Source of the DNA: Actinomycetota bacterium
Lineage (GTDB): Bacteria > Actinomycetota > Actinomycetes > Actinomycetales > Microbacteriaceae
DNA: 42,000 nucleotides
Reading direction: 5' to 3'
Assembly (NCBI GenBank): GCA_020161315.1
Contig: JAIUOH010000028.1
Span: 1 to 42,000, forward strand
In this document: one piece after another, positions 9,009 through 17,010 of the stretch
Layout: each line of letters begins with the position of its first letter
How positions within the stretch are numbered: the stretch's first letter is position 1
Notes under the pieces: model-generated
Seen by the model: the letters and a program-made list of their open reading frames with translations, nothing else
The model's database searches: none
Told to the model about the DNA's origin: nothing
Translations under genes and position numbers: made by a program

Positions 9009-10555
9009 TGCACGCGCACGAGAACGCACACGGTAGCAATACGTTCAGCGATCACGGCCACGAGCTGACCGGCCTTGCCCGGCAGATCAGCGTGCTCGAC
9101 TGGGAGTCGGGCATCGCAAAGTCGCGCGGCATTCGTCGCGACCCGCGCATGCCTCTGCTCAGCGCTTCGCCCGGCTTCAATGAATACATGAAGCATGGCT
9201 GGGGCGATGCCTCGCGCGAGCTGCGGGTCGAACCAGGTGCCGCGGGCGCTGCAGCAGCGCACCGAGCAAGGCTTTCGGCCGAGTTTGCGGGCGACGCGCT
9301 CGTCGTGACCGCCGGTCGTTCACAGCTGCGCGTGAACGACAATTTCTTTGAGTTTCGTGCCGACAGTGATTTTCTCTGGCTCGTGGGTCACGGCATCGAA
9401 GACGCTGTGCTGGTGCTGCGGCCCGTGGGCGCAGGGCAGGGGAGTGACGGCGCGCACGACGCTACCCTCTACGTGACGCCGCCTGCAAGGCCCGGTGATC
9501 CCGCGTTTCATGCTGATGCGAACCACGGTGAGCTTTGGGTTGGCCCGCTCGCCGGCCCCGAGGAGATCGAAGAGGCGCTCGGAATTCGTACCCGGGTGAT
9601 CGGTGAGCTGCAGGTGCCAGAGGGTTCGCTCATCGCGGGCGCCGCGGTTGTCGCAAAGGGAGCTGGGGCTGCGCTCGACGGCGAGCGCCGCTCACCGAAA
9701 CTCGCGCGCGTGCTCTCAGAGCTGCGTCAGATCAAAGACGCGTGGGAGATCGAGCAGCTGCGCGCAGCGAACCTCGCCACGATCGATGGCTTCGCCGAGG
9801 TGCGCCGCGAGATCCCGCGCGCTATCGAAAGGGGTGGCGAACGCTGGCTGCAGGGAACCTTCGACCGCCACGCGCGGACGGTGGGTCAGGCCCCCGGTTA
9901 CGCGACTATTGTCGGTTCGGGTGCGCACGCGCCGATTTTGCACTGGGTGCGCGCCGACGGAGATATCCACCCCGACGAGCTGCTGCTGCTCGACATGGGC
10001 ATTGAGATGCGAAGCGGCTACACGGCCGATGTCACCCGCACGATCCCCGCGAGCGGCAGGTTCACCGACGCACAGCGCCAGGTGCACGATCTGGTCGAGA
10101 AGTCGCACCGTGCGGGTCTTGCCGCGGTGCAGCCCGGTCGGGTCTGGGCCGACTTTCACGCCGCGTGCATGGAGGTGCTTGCCGAGGGGCTGCACGATTG
10201 GGGCGTCTTGCCGGTGTCGGTCGATGAGGCGCTCTCGGAGCACGGTCAGCACCACCGCCGCTACATCGTGTGCGGAGTGGGGCACCACCTCGGGCTCGAT
10301 GTGCACGACTGCGACTCGTCGCGCTACGAAACCTACCTCGGCGGCACTGTGCAGACGGGCATGGCGCTGACGGTCGAACCCGGGCTCTACTTTCACGCGT
10401 GGGACGAGACCGTGCCGCCCGAGCTGCGCGGCATTGGAGTGCGCATCGAAGACGATCTGGTGGTTACCGACACCGGTCACGAGGTTATCTCTGATGCGCT
10501 GCCGATTGACGCCGCGGGCCTCGAGCACTGGATGGCGGAGCAGATTCGCGGCTAG
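9008..10555 (+). CDS. pepP: Xaa-Pro aminopeptidase (aminopeptidase P, M24B)
   Basis: A 515-residue metallopeptidase that cleaves the bond between an N-terminal residue and a following proline. The N-terminal half is the creatinase-like domain. The C-terminal pita-bread domain has all five metal ligands visible: D329 (LLLLDMG), D341 (TADVTRT), H426 (GVGHHLGLD), E457 (LTVEPGLYF) and E481 (VRIEDDL). It starts inside the hydrolase stop (TAATG), so the two are coupled. With the S33 hydrolase it would strip X-Pro and then Pro from imported peptides. The first 50 residues are charged and not hydrophobic, so it is cytoplasmic. It is the last gene of the operon. No obvious terminator hairpin is seen in 10556-10620. 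Confidence 0.93.
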   Translation: MHAHENAHGSNTFSDHGHELTGLARQISVLDWESGIAKSRGIRRDPRMPLLSASPGFNEYMKHGWGDASRELRVEPGAAGAAAAHRARLSAEFAGDALVVTAGRSQLRVNDNFFEFRADSDFLWLVGHGIEDAVLVLRPVGAGQGSDGAHDATLYVTPPARPGDPAFHADANHGELWVGPLAGPEEIEEALGIRTRVIGELQVPEGSLIAGAAVVAKGAGAALDGERRSPKLARVLSELRQIKDAWEIEQLRAANLATIDGFAEVRREIPRAIERGGERWLQGTFDRHARTVGQAPGYATIVGSGAHAPILHWVRADGDIHPDELLLLDMGIEMRSGYTADVTRTIPASGRFTDAQRQVHDLVEKSHRAGLAAVQPGRVWADFHAACMEVLAEGLHDWGVLPVSVDEALSEHGQHHRRYIVCGVGHHLGLDVHDCDSSRYETYLGGTVQTGMALTVEPGLYFHAWDETVPPELRGIGVRIEDDLVVTDTGHEVISDALPIDAAGLEHWMAEQIRG

Positions 10556-10679
10556 AAAACGCGAGATTCATCGGGAACCGCGCGGAGTTGCAAAGCAAAA
10601 CCCCTGATCGCAACAAAGTTTGCAAATCACCGGCGAGCGTGCGAGGATAGATCGGTTCGCGTTTTCGCGCGTCAGGCTT

Positions 10680-10730
10680 CTGTGCCCACCGGCACAGCGT
10701 CACATTCGTGCACAGTGGTTTTCGCTGTGC
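10680..10730 (+). promoter_or_regulatory. rpsP 5' leader with alternative hairpins
   Basis: CTGTGCC (10680-10686) pairs perfectly with GGCACAG (10691-10697) across a 4-base loop. GCACAG (10710-10715) pairs with CTGTGC (10725-10730) across 9 bases. The arms are interchangeable: the first can pair with the third and the second with the fourth. The segment ends 20 bases before the rpsP start. It could be a ribosomal-protein leader. Function is inferred only from structure and position. Confidence 0.4.
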
Positions 10731-10750
10731 TCACCACACATAGGAGCATC

Positions 10751-11188
10751 ATGGCAGTCAAGATTCGCCTCAAGCGCTTTGGCAAGATCCGCGCACCCTT
10801 CTACCGCATCGTCGTTGCTGACTCGCGCACCAAGCGTGACGGCCGCGTGATCGAGGAGATCGGCAAGTACAACCCGATGACGAACCCTTCGCTCATCGAG
10901 GTCGACAGCGACCGCGCACAGTACTGGCTCAGCGTGGGCGCACAGCCCACCGAGCAGGTTGCTGCACTGCTCAAGCTGACCGGTGACTGGGGCAAGTTCA
11001 AGGGCGAGGGCGAGACCGAGTCGCGCGTGCAGACCCCTGAGGCAAAGGCTGTCTTCGAGGCAGACACCAAGAAGAAGCCAGTGCTGCGCCCCAAGGCTGA
11101 GAAGCCCGCTGAGGCTCCAGCAGAAGCTGCAGCTGAAGAAGCTCCGGCAGAGGCTGCTGAAGAGGCAGCAACCGAGACCGAGGCCTAA
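10751..11188 (+). CDS. rpsP: 30S ribosomal protein S16
   Basis: A 145-residue protein. The core, [20 protein letters not shown] to about residue 85 ([16 protein letters not shown]), is canonical S16, which stabilises the central and 5' domains of 16S rRNA during 30S assembly. The remaining 55 or so residues are a low-complexity tail rich in Ala, Glu and Pro ([17 protein letters not shown]), common in actinobacterial S16 and probably disordered. The ATG at 10751 has TAGGAG 5 bases upstream. An in-frame ATG at 10682 lies inside the leader and is rejected. It heads the rpsP-khpA-rimM-trmD operon with a 2-base gap to the next gene. Confidence 0.98.
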   Translation: MAVKIRLKRFGKIRAPFYRIVVADSRTKRDGRVIEEIGKYNPMTNPSLIEVDSDRAQYWLSVGAQPTEQVAALLKLTGDWGKFKGEGETESRVQTPEAKAVFEADTKKKPVLRPKAEKPAEAPAEAAAEEAPAEAAEEAATETEA

Positions 11189-11190
11189 GC

Positions 11191-11448
11191 ATGGCTGTCT
11201 CGCTCGCGGAGGTGCTCGAGCACCTGGTGAAGGGCATTGCGACCCTGCCAGATGAGGTGCGCGTCGCAGGCCGCGAGACCTCGAGGGGCGAACTTCTCGA
11301 GGTGCGCGTCGATCCGACCGACCTCGGCCGAGTAATTGGCCGAGGCGGTCGCACCGCGCAGTCGCTTCGCACCGTAATCGGTGCGCTCAGCGATGGGCGC
11401 CGCGTGCGCATCGACGTCGTCGACACTGACGCAGAGGGCGAGGGCTAA
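11191..11448 (+). CDS. khpA: KH-domain RNA-binding protein KhpA
   Basis: An 85-residue single KH domain. The signature loop VIGRGGRTAQSLRTVI contains the GxxG (GRGG) that grips RNA, within about residues 30-65. Members of this family, found between rpsP and rimM in Gram-positive bacteria, bind RNA together with KhpB/Jag and affect cell elongation and division in streptococci. Its role in Actinobacteria is less clear. It begins 2 bases after the rpsP stop, and its TAA overlaps the rimM ATG as TAATG. The length is normal for the family. Confidence 0.95.
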   Translation: MAVSLAEVLEHLVKGIATLPDEVRVAGRETSRGELLEVRVDPTDLGRVIGRGGRTAQSLRTVIGALSDGRRVRIDVVDTDAEGEG

Positions 11449-12074
11449 TGGCTGAGAAGCCGGCTCGCGTCAAGGCTCCCCTTCCCGTTCTGGGCGAGGG
11501 GAGCTTGCGCGTTGGGCGACTTACCAAACCGCACGGTCTGAAGGGTGGCTTGAAGGTCGAACTCTTCACCGACAGCCCCGAGGAGCGATTTGCTCCGGGC
11601 TCGGTGCTGCACCTGCAGGTGCCAGAAGGGTCTGAGTGGTTTGGGCGTACCCTCACGGTGCGCGAACTGCGCTTTTTTAACAGCATGCCCGTCGCGTTCT
11701 TCGCGGAAGTCGCCGATCGCACCGCCGCCGAGAGCATCGTGCGCGCGATCCTCTGGATCGATGCGGCAACCGTCGAAGAGAGCGTTGAAGATAACGCTTG
11801 GTATAACCACCAGCTCGTTGGGCTTGAGGTGCGTCGCGGTGAAGAGCTGCTCGGCACCGTGAGTGAAGTGCAGCATTTTCCTGCGCAAGATCTGCTCTCG
11901 GTGAAGACCCCAAGCGGCATTGTGCTCGTTCCCTTTGTTGAAGCGATCGTGCCGAGTGTTGACCTCGAAGCGGGCGTCGTGTCTGTAACCCCGCCGGCAG
12001 GGCTTTTCGAGGCGCTGCCCGAGGCGGAAGACTCGGCTGCCACGGCAGGCGACGCGGCGCCCGAAAGCGAGTAG
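11448..12074 (+). CDS. rimM: Ribosome maturation factor RimM
   Basis: A 208-residue assembly factor for the 30S head that binds S19. The N-terminal RimM barrel begins near residue 22 with [19 protein letters not shown], the family's most recognisable motif. A C-terminal PRC-barrel follows around [14 protein letters not shown] to [15 protein letters not shown]. Both ends carry extra residues, a short basic lead and an acidic Ala/Glu tail of about 20. It overlaps khpA by one base and lies 5 bases before trmD, the standard rimM-trmD arrangement. Confidence 0.97.
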   Translation: MAEKPARVKAPLPVLGEGSLRVGRLTKPHGLKGGLKVELFTDSPEERFAPGSVLHLQVPEGSEWFGRTLTVRELRFFNSMPVAFFAEVADRTAAESIVRAILWIDAATVEESVEDNAWYNHQLVGLEVRRGEELLGTVSEVQHFPAQDLLSVKTPSGIVLVPFVEAIVPSVDLEAGVVSVTPPAGLFEALPEAEDSAATAGDAAPESE

Positions 12075-12079
12075 CGCCT

Positions 12080-12775
12080 GTGCGCATCGACATCGTCAGC
12101 ATTTTTCCGGCGTACTTCGAGACCCTCGAAATTTCGCTGCTCGGCAAAGCAAAGGATCGTGGCCTGCTCGATCTGCGGGTGCACGATCTGCGCGATGCCG
12201 CGCACGACAAACATCGCACGGTAGATGACACCCCGGCCGGTGGCGGTGCCGGCATGGTCATGAAACCCGAACCGTGGGGTGTGATGCTCGACGGCATTCT
12301 CGAAGCACCCGACTCGAGCGATGACCCGCTGATCATCTTCCCGTCGCCCGCGGGCGAGGTGTTCAACCAGAAGATGGCCCGCGAGCTTTCGAGCGAGCAG
12401 CAACTGATTTTCGGTTGCGGTCGCTATGAGGGGCCGGATCAGCGAATCTTCGACGAGTATGCCGAAAGAGGTCGTCTGAAGCTGGTGAGCCTCGGCGACT
12501 ACGTGCTCAACGGGGGCGAGGTGGCGAGCCTCGCCATGATCGAAGCGATCGCGCGGCTTTTGCCCGGAATGGTGGGCAACCCTGAGAGCCTTGTCGAAGA
12601 GTCGCACGAAGACGGCCTGCTCGAATATCCGAGCTACACAAAACCCGCGGTCTGGCGTGGCCGCGAGGTGCCGCCCGTGCTGCTGAGCGGCAATCACGCG
12701 GCGATCGCAAAGTGGCGCCGCGAGCAGTCGATTGAACGCACAAGAAGGGTGCGCCCAGACCTGCTCGGCGAGTAG
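12080..12775 (+). CDS. trmD: tRNA (guanine-N1)-methyltransferase TrmD
   Basis: A 231-residue SPOUT methyltransferase that makes m1G37 in tRNAs and so prevents +1 frameshifts. The start is GTG at 12080, giving [10 protein letters not shown], the family N-terminus. [14 protein letters not shown] and the trefoil-knot SAM pocket [19 protein letters not shown] are present, as is the hinge [11 protein letters not shown]. The length is at the short end of the normal range (about 230-250). It follows rimM closely. rplS, its usual next neighbour, is displaced by a VOC-family gene. Confidence 0.97.
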   Translation: MRIDIVSIFPAYFETLEISLLGKAKDRGLLDLRVHDLRDAAHDKHRTVDDTPAGGGAGMVMKPEPWGVMLDGILEAPDSSDDPLIIFPSPAGEVFNQKMARELSSEQQLIFGCGRYEGPDQRIFDEYAERGRLKLVSLGDYVLNGGEVASLAMIEAIARLLPGMVGNPESLVEESHEDGLLEYPSYTKPAVWRGREVPPVLLSGNHAAIAKWRREQSIERTRRVRPDLLGE

Positions 12776-12853
12776 AATCGCCTCGTTAGCGCGGAGTAAG
12801 TTTCGCGCAGAGGTCGCCGCCTAGTTGCGGCACTCGTTCAAAGGAGTTCGATC

Positions 12854-13279
12854 ATGGCCGCATCACTCGCAGCGTACATCGCCTTGCCCGGCACGGTAGG
12901 GGAGGCGATGGAGCACTGGCACGACGTCTTCGGCGGCGAATTGATGATCATGCGCTACAGCGACGTACCCCCGATGCCCGGTTCGCCGTTTACACCAGAC
13001 TCAAACGCGGTGGCCCATGCCACGCTCACCCTGCCCGGCGGTGCGGGCATTCTTTCTGGCGGCGATGCAATGCCAGATGGCAATGACTACAACGTGCGCG
13101 GGAGCGCATATTCGCTGCTTTACACCTCAGAGACACCCGACGACGCCAAGACGCTCATTGCGAAACTTGTCGACGGCGGAGGCGAAGAGGGCATGCCGTT
13201 TGCGCAGGCGCCGTGGGGTGGCTGGTACGGGCAGGTCTTTGACCGCTACGGTGTCATGTGGTCGTTTTCGTGTGACTGA
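12854..13279 (+). CDS. VOC-family (PhnB/glyoxalase-like) protein
   Basis: A 141-residue protein of the PhnB-like branch of the vicinal-oxygen-chelate fold. AYIALPGTVGEAMEHWHDVFGGEL opens the first beta-alpha-beta module. ATLTLPGGAGILSGGDAMP is the middle part, and PFAQAPWGGWYGQVFDRYGVMW is the diagnostic C-terminal strand block. Related proteins may act on methylated quinones or unknown substrates, and many have no known reaction. AAAGGAG precedes the ATG. It lies between trmD and the rplS promoter, a spot usually without a gene, so it looks like a lineage-specific insertion. A GCGCG/CGCGC hairpin lies in the trmD-VOC gap near 12789-12808. Confidence 0.85.
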   Translation: MAASLAAYIALPGTVGEAMEHWHDVFGGELMIMRYSDVPPMPGSPFTPDSNAVAHATLTLPGGAGILSGGDAMPDGNDYNVRGSAYSLLYTSETPDDAKTLIAKLVDGGGEEGMPFAQAPWGGWYGQVFDRYGVMWSFSCD

Positions 13280-13317
13280 GGCTGAAGCCTTCACCGCGCG
13301 CAGATGTCGCAGTTCTG

Positions 13318-13326
13318 TGGCATAAT
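13318..13326 (+). promoter_or_regulatory. Extended -10 promoter for rplS
   Basis: TGG-CATAAT forms an extended -10 (TGn) element. No convincing -35 hexamer is seen 16-18 bases upstream. Transcription would begin near 13333, giving a leader of about 110 bases before rplS. Confidence 0.5.
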
Positions 13327-13338
13327 AGATCTTTGTGC

Positions 13339-13377
13339 CACGGTGCGGTACTGCCGCGAGGGTCCGCACAGACCGTG
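13339..13377 (+). promoter_or_regulatory. Structured rplS leader
   Basis: CACGG (13339-13343) pairs with CCGTG (13373-13377), and TGCGG (13344-13348) with CCGCA (13364-13368). A 4-base bulge and a 15-base loop complete one compact stem at the start of the putative transcript. It could be an autoregulatory L19 leader. L19 leaders are established in low-GC Gram-positives; the assignment here is inference. Confidence 0.4.
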
Positions 13378-13445
13378 AACACCAATTTCTTTTCACACAG
13401 TGAGATTTGCGAACCGACTTGCGGCGGGCGCAGAGAGAGACAATC

Positions 13446-13793
13446 ATGCAGAAGCTCGACCACGTCGATGCCGCGTCGCTCAAGAGCGACATTCCCGAGT
13501 TCCGCGCAGGCGACACTGTCAAGGTGCACGTGAACATCATCGAGGGCAACCGCTCGCGTGTGCAGGTGTTCCAGGGCATCGTCATCGCGCGCCACGGCGA
13601 CGGCGTTCGCGAGACGTTCACCGTTCGTAAGATCAGCTTCCAGGTCGGTGTTGAGCGTAAGTTCCCTGTCCACTCGCCGGCCATCGACAAGATCGAGGTC
13701 GTCAGCCGCGGTGACGTTCGCCGTGCGAAGCTGTACTACCTGCGTGGCCTCACCGGCAAGAAGGCTAAGGTCAAGGAGAAGCGCGACTGGTAA
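13446..13793 (+). CDS. rplS: 50S ribosomal protein L19
   Basis: A 115-residue protein at the 30S-50S interface. [39 protein letters not shown], and the conserved [12 protein letters not shown] and RRAKLYYLR are all present. The ATG at 13446 (GAGAGAGAC upstream) gives the usual N-terminus. An in-frame ATG at 13407 would add 13 atypical residues from the leader. The gene is transcribed apart from trmD through its own promoter and leader and ends at a strong hairpin terminator. Confidence 0.98.
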   Translation: MQKLDHVDAASLKSDIPEFRAGDTVKVHVNIIEGNRSRVQVFQGIVIARHGDGVRETFTVRKISFQVGVERKFPVHSPAIDKIEVVSRGDVRRAKLYYLRGLTGKKAKVKEKRDW

Positions 13794-13815
13794 GTCGTCG
13801 TTTTCTGACAGCGCT

Positions 13816-13850
13816 TTCAGGCTCTCCCCGGTTCAGGGTGAGAGCCTGAA
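13816..13850 (+). terminator. Intrinsic terminator after rplS
   Basis: A perfect 11-bp inverted repeat, TTCAGGCTCTC (13816-13826) with GAGAGCCTGAA (13840-13850), has a 13-base loop and is followed by GTGTTTTCC. It lies 22 bases after the rplS stop. Confidence 0.85.
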
Positions 13851-13915
13851 GTGTTTTCCACGCCATAATTGAAGTACCGCGACCCACCGCAAACGACACG
13901 AAGTATCGGAGCCAG

Positions 13916-14677
13916 ATGAGCGACCACACCGCAGATCGACACGCGGGGCCGGCGGGGAGCGTGTTGCGGTTTCTGCGTGACCTGCTCATTATTTTGGTGG
14001 TCGCATTCACCGTCTCGTTCTTTTTGAAGACCTTCCTGGTGCGAAGCTTCTACATTCCCTCGGGCTCGATGGAGCACACGCTCGAGGTCAACGACCGCAT
14101 CCTGGTGAACCAGCTCGTGCCGAACCTGGTCGATGTGCAGCGCGGCGACGTAGTGGTGTTTCTCGACCCGGGCGGGTGGCTCAGCCTGCCGCCGAGCGCG
14201 CAAATGCCCTCGCCCACACCGGTCGAGAAGGTGATGCAGGTGCTTGGCCTTGCAGCCGACACGAGCGCAGACTATGTAGTGAAACGCGTGATAGGCATCG
14301 GCGGCGACCGAGTGGCCTGCTGCGACGCCAACGGTCGCGTGACCGTGAACGGCGTGCCGCTCGATGAGCCTTACGCTGTCGTGCCCGAGGGCAAGAGCAA
14401 AGTCTCTGAGATCGACTTTGACGTGCTTGTGCCCGAGGGTTCGGTTTGGGTGATGGGCGACAACCGCTACTCGAGCATGGATTCGCGTTACCACCAAGAC
14501 GAACCGGGGCGCGGTTTCGTCTCTGAAGACGAGATCGTGGGTCGCGCATTTGTGCTGAACTGGCCGTTCTCACGCTTCACCTGGCTCGACAACTATCCGA
14601 CAACCTTCACGGGAGTCGCAGAAGCCGCGGGCAGCGAGGGGGCCGAGGGCGAGCAGAAGGCCACCGATGGTGAGTAG
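13916..14677 (+). CDS. lepB: Signal peptidase I
   Basis: A 253-residue membrane-anchored serine protease that removes signal peptides from secreted proteins. One N-terminal membrane segment spans about residues 17-38 (VLRFLRDLLIILVVAFTVSF). The catalytic box FYIPSGSM has the nucleophile Ser51, and the general base is Lys123 in DYVVKRVIG. GDNRYSSMDSR is the conserved domain E. The acidic C-terminal tail is short. CGGAG lies just before the ATG. A CATAAT element at 13864-13869 may be its promoter. The end overlaps rnhB by 11 bases. Confidence 0.96.
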   Translation: MSDHTADRHAGPAGSVLRFLRDLLIILVVAFTVSFFLKTFLVRSFYIPSGSMEHTLEVNDRILVNQLVPNLVDVQRGDVVVFLDPGGWLSLPPSAQMPSPTPVEKVMQVLGLAADTSADYVVKRVIGIGGDRVACCDANGRVTVNGVPLDEPYAVVPEGKSKVSEIDFDVLVPEGSVWVMGDNRYSSMDSRYHQDEPGRGFVSEDEIVGRAFVLNWPFSRFTWLDNYPTTFTGVAEAAGSEGAEGEQKATDGE

Positions 14678-15329
14678 CGCGGGCGAGTCGAAAGACCCCA
14701 CGCTCGAGTTCGAAGCGTCGTGTTTCGCTGAGGGGCACGAGCTCGTCATCGGCATCGACGAAGTAGGTCGCGGCGCGATCGCCGGCCCCGTTGCAGTCGG
14801 GGTGCACGCGACGTTCGCGCCAGCAGTACCCGGGTCGATATCGCCGTTTCCCGCTGGCCTTCGCGACTCGAAGCTGCTGAGCGAGAAGAAACGCGAGATG
14901 CTCGCCCCGCTCGTGGCCGAGTGGGGGCAGGGCGAGGTCGGTTACGTCAGCGCGGCCGAGATTGATGCGCGTGGGATCACCTGGGCGCTCGGCGAGGCCG
15001 GTCGCCGGGCGTTGCTTCGCTTGCACGGGTCCGGTGTGCCGGTGGCGCGGGCCGTGATCCTCGTAGATGGAAAACACGACTGGCTGTCGCCGGTGCTTCG
15101 CTCACCCCTGAACGTGCGCACCATGGTAGGTGGCGACCGCGCCGTCGCCACCGTCGCGGCGGCCTCGGTGCGTGCGAAGGTTGATCGCGACCGCGTGATG
15201 CGTGAGGCTCACGAAGCCGAACCGCACTACGCGTGGGCATCGAACAAAGGCTACGGTGCGAAGGTGCACTACGAGGCGATCGCGGAGCACGGGCTCAGCG
15301 AGCAGCATCGGGCGAGCTGGATTAGGTAG
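14667..15329 (+). CDS. rnhB: Ribonuclease HII
   Basis: A 220-residue endonuclease that nicks RNA in RNA-DNA hybrids, including single misincorporated ribonucleotides. VIGIDEVGRGAIAGPVAVG carries the first catalytic Asp-Glu pair, LRDSKLLSEKKR follows, and ILVDGKHDWL gives the third acid. The fourth is in RAKVDRDRVM. Length and order are normal. It starts within the last codons of lepB (11-base overlap), so the two are translationally coupled, as is usual in Actinobacteria. Confidence 0.96.
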   Translation: MVSSAGESKDPTLEFEASCFAEGHELVIGIDEVGRGAIAGPVAVGVHATFAPAVPGSISPFPAGLRDSKLLSEKKREMLAPLVAEWGQGEVGYVSAAEIDARGITWALGEAGRRALLRLHGSGVPVARAVILVDGKHDWLSPVLRSPLNVRTMVGGDRAVATVAAASVRAKVDRDRVMREAHEAEPHYAWASNKGYGAKVHYEAIAEHGLSEQHRASWIR

Positions 15330-15393
15330 CAGGACCGTTCGTTGGGCTTTTCGAGACGAGCGCGAGGCTGCCCCCGCACGGTAGGCTGATCGG

Positions 15394-16260
15394 GTGAGTG
15401 AGCAGCACATGAACGACCGGCCGATCGGTGTCTTCGATTCGGGTGTCGGCGGGCTCACAGTTGCCCGTGCGATTCGCGACATACTGCCGAACGAATCGAT
15501 GATCTACGTCGGTGACACGGCGCACACTCCCTACGGACCGCGGCCCATCGCTGAGGTGCGGCGCTACGCGCTTGAGATTCTTGACGGGCTCGTTGAGCAG
15601 GGCGTGAAAATGCTCGTGATTGCCTGCAACACCGCGAGTGCCGCGATGCTGCGAGACGCGCACGAGCGCTACGACGTGCCAGTGGTCGAGGTGATTGGCC
15701 CGACCGTGCGCAGCGCGATTTCAATCACCCGCAACCAGCGGGTCGGCCTGATTGGCACGCAGGGCACCATTCAGTCGCGGGTGTACGACGACTTGTTCAG
15801 CATGCGCCCAGACATCGAGCTGACATCGCAGGCCTGCCCGCGGTTTGTGGAGCTCGTAGAGGCGGGGCAGACGAGCGGTGCCGAGGTGCTCGGCGTTGCT
15901 CACGAGTATCTGGCCCCGCTGATCGAACAGGGCATCGATACGCTCGTGCTCGGCTGTACGCACTACCCATTCTTGCGCGGTGCTATCAGCCAGGTGGTGG
16001 GGCGCCAGGTTGCCCTCGTCTCGAGCGACGTCGAAACCGCGGGCGAGGTGTACCGCGTGCTGACCGACCGCGGCCTGCTGCGTGACCCGGTTGCGGGCGA
16101 ACCCAGCGTGCGCTACGAGGCGACAGGCGAAGATACTGCAGGCTTCGTAGAGCTTGCAAGACGCATGCTCGGCATCGGTATTGATGCTGTCGATCACTTG
16201 CAGACCGGCGCAATTCGGTTGCCAAACTTGACTAACCACAAGGAGAACACACATGGCTAA
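15394..16260 (+). CDS. murI: Glutamate racemase
   Basis: A 288-residue cofactor-independent racemase supplying D-glutamate for peptidoglycan. [18 protein letters not shown] opens the protein. The two catalytic cysteines lie in [10 protein letters not shown] and LGCTHYPFL. The start is uncertain. GTG at 15394 sits 6 bases after a TAGGCT -10-like hexamer (15382-15387), which fits a leaderless transcript. The ATG at 15409 would shorten it by five residues. The gene ends 8 bases inside rph (murI-rph-rdgB, a common actinobacterial order). Confidence 0.95.
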   Translation: MSEQHMNDRPIGVFDSGVGGLTVARAIRDILPNESMIYVGDTAHTPYGPRPIAEVRRYALEILDGLVEQGVKMLVIACNTASAAMLRDAHERYDVPVVEVIGPTVRSAISITRNQRVGLIGTQGTIQSRVYDDLFSMRPDIELTSQACPRFVELVEAGQTSGAEVLGVAHEYLAPLIEQGIDTLVLGCTHYPFLRGAISQVVGRQVALVSSDVETAGEVYRVLTDRGLLRDPVAGEPSVRYEATGEDTAGFVELARRMLGIGIDAVDHLQTGAIRLPNLTNHKENTHG

Positions 16261-17002
16261 CGAGCAACGCGTCGACGGGCGCACCCCGCAGCAGATGCGA
16301 GAGGTCACTATCGAGCGCGGCTGGAGCGCGCAGGCCGAGGGTAGTGCGCTCATCAGCTTCGGCGCGACCAAGGTGCTCTGCACCGCCTCGTTTACTCCGG
16401 GTGTGCCGCCGTGGTTGCGTGGCCAGGGCAAGGGCTGGGTCACCGCTGAATACTCAATGCTGCCGCGTTCGACGAACGAGCGCATGGCTCGAGAGTCAGT
16501 GAAGGGCAAGATCGGCGGGCGCACGCACGAGATTTCACGCCTGATTGGCCGCAGCCTTCGCGCCGTCGTTGATATGAAGGCGCTCGGCGAAAACACCATC
16601 GTGATTGACTGCGACGTGCTGCAGGCAGACGGTGGCACCCGCACCGCGTCGATCACGGGCGCCTACGTGGCGCTTGCCGAGGCCATCGAATGGGCTCGTG
16701 CGCAGGGTCACGTGGCAAAGAAGGCAAAGCCGCTCACCGATAGCGTGGCTGCGGTTTCGGTCGGCATCGTCGGGGGCGTGCCGATGAGCGATCTCGCCTA
16801 CGTCGAAGACTCGAAGGCCGAGACCGACATGAACGTTGTGATGACGGGCAGCGGTGGCTTCGTTGAAGTGCAGGGCACTGCCGAGGGCGCGCCATTCTCG
16901 CGCGATGAGCTAGGCAGTCTGCTCGACCTCGCGATCGCCTCGACGAGCGAGCTGCGCGAGCTGCAGCTCGCGCAGCTCGAATCTGTCACCGAGCAGAACT
17001 GA
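16253..17002 (+). CDS. rph: Ribonuclease PH
   Basis: A 249-residue phosphorolytic 3'-5' exoribonuclease that trims tRNA 3' ends. [54 protein letters not shown] (the phosphate and RNA-binding face), [16 protein letters not shown] and the late [13 protein letters not shown] are all family motifs. AAGGAG lies 7 bases before the ATG, and it overlaps murI by 8 bases. The length is close to E. coli Rph (238) plus a short C-terminal helix. Confidence 0.97.
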   Translation: MANEQRVDGRTPQQMREVTIERGWSAQAEGSALISFGATKVLCTASFTPGVPPWLRGQGKGWVTAEYSMLPRSTNERMARESVKGKIGGRTHEISRLIGRSLRAVVDMKALGENTIVIDCDVLQADGGTRTASITGAYVALAEAIEWARAQGHVAKKAKPLTDSVAAVSVGIVGGVPMSDLAYVEDSKAETDMNVVMTGSGGFVEVQGTAEGAPFSRDELGSLLDLAIASTSELRELQLAQLESVTEQN

Positions 17003-17010
17003 GTCTCACC

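Noticed and set aside
10682-10750. An upstream in-frame ATG extending rpsP by 23 residues
   Set aside because: The extension coincides with the hairpins of the leader, and the ATG at 10751 has the proper ribosome site and the universal S16 N-terminus.
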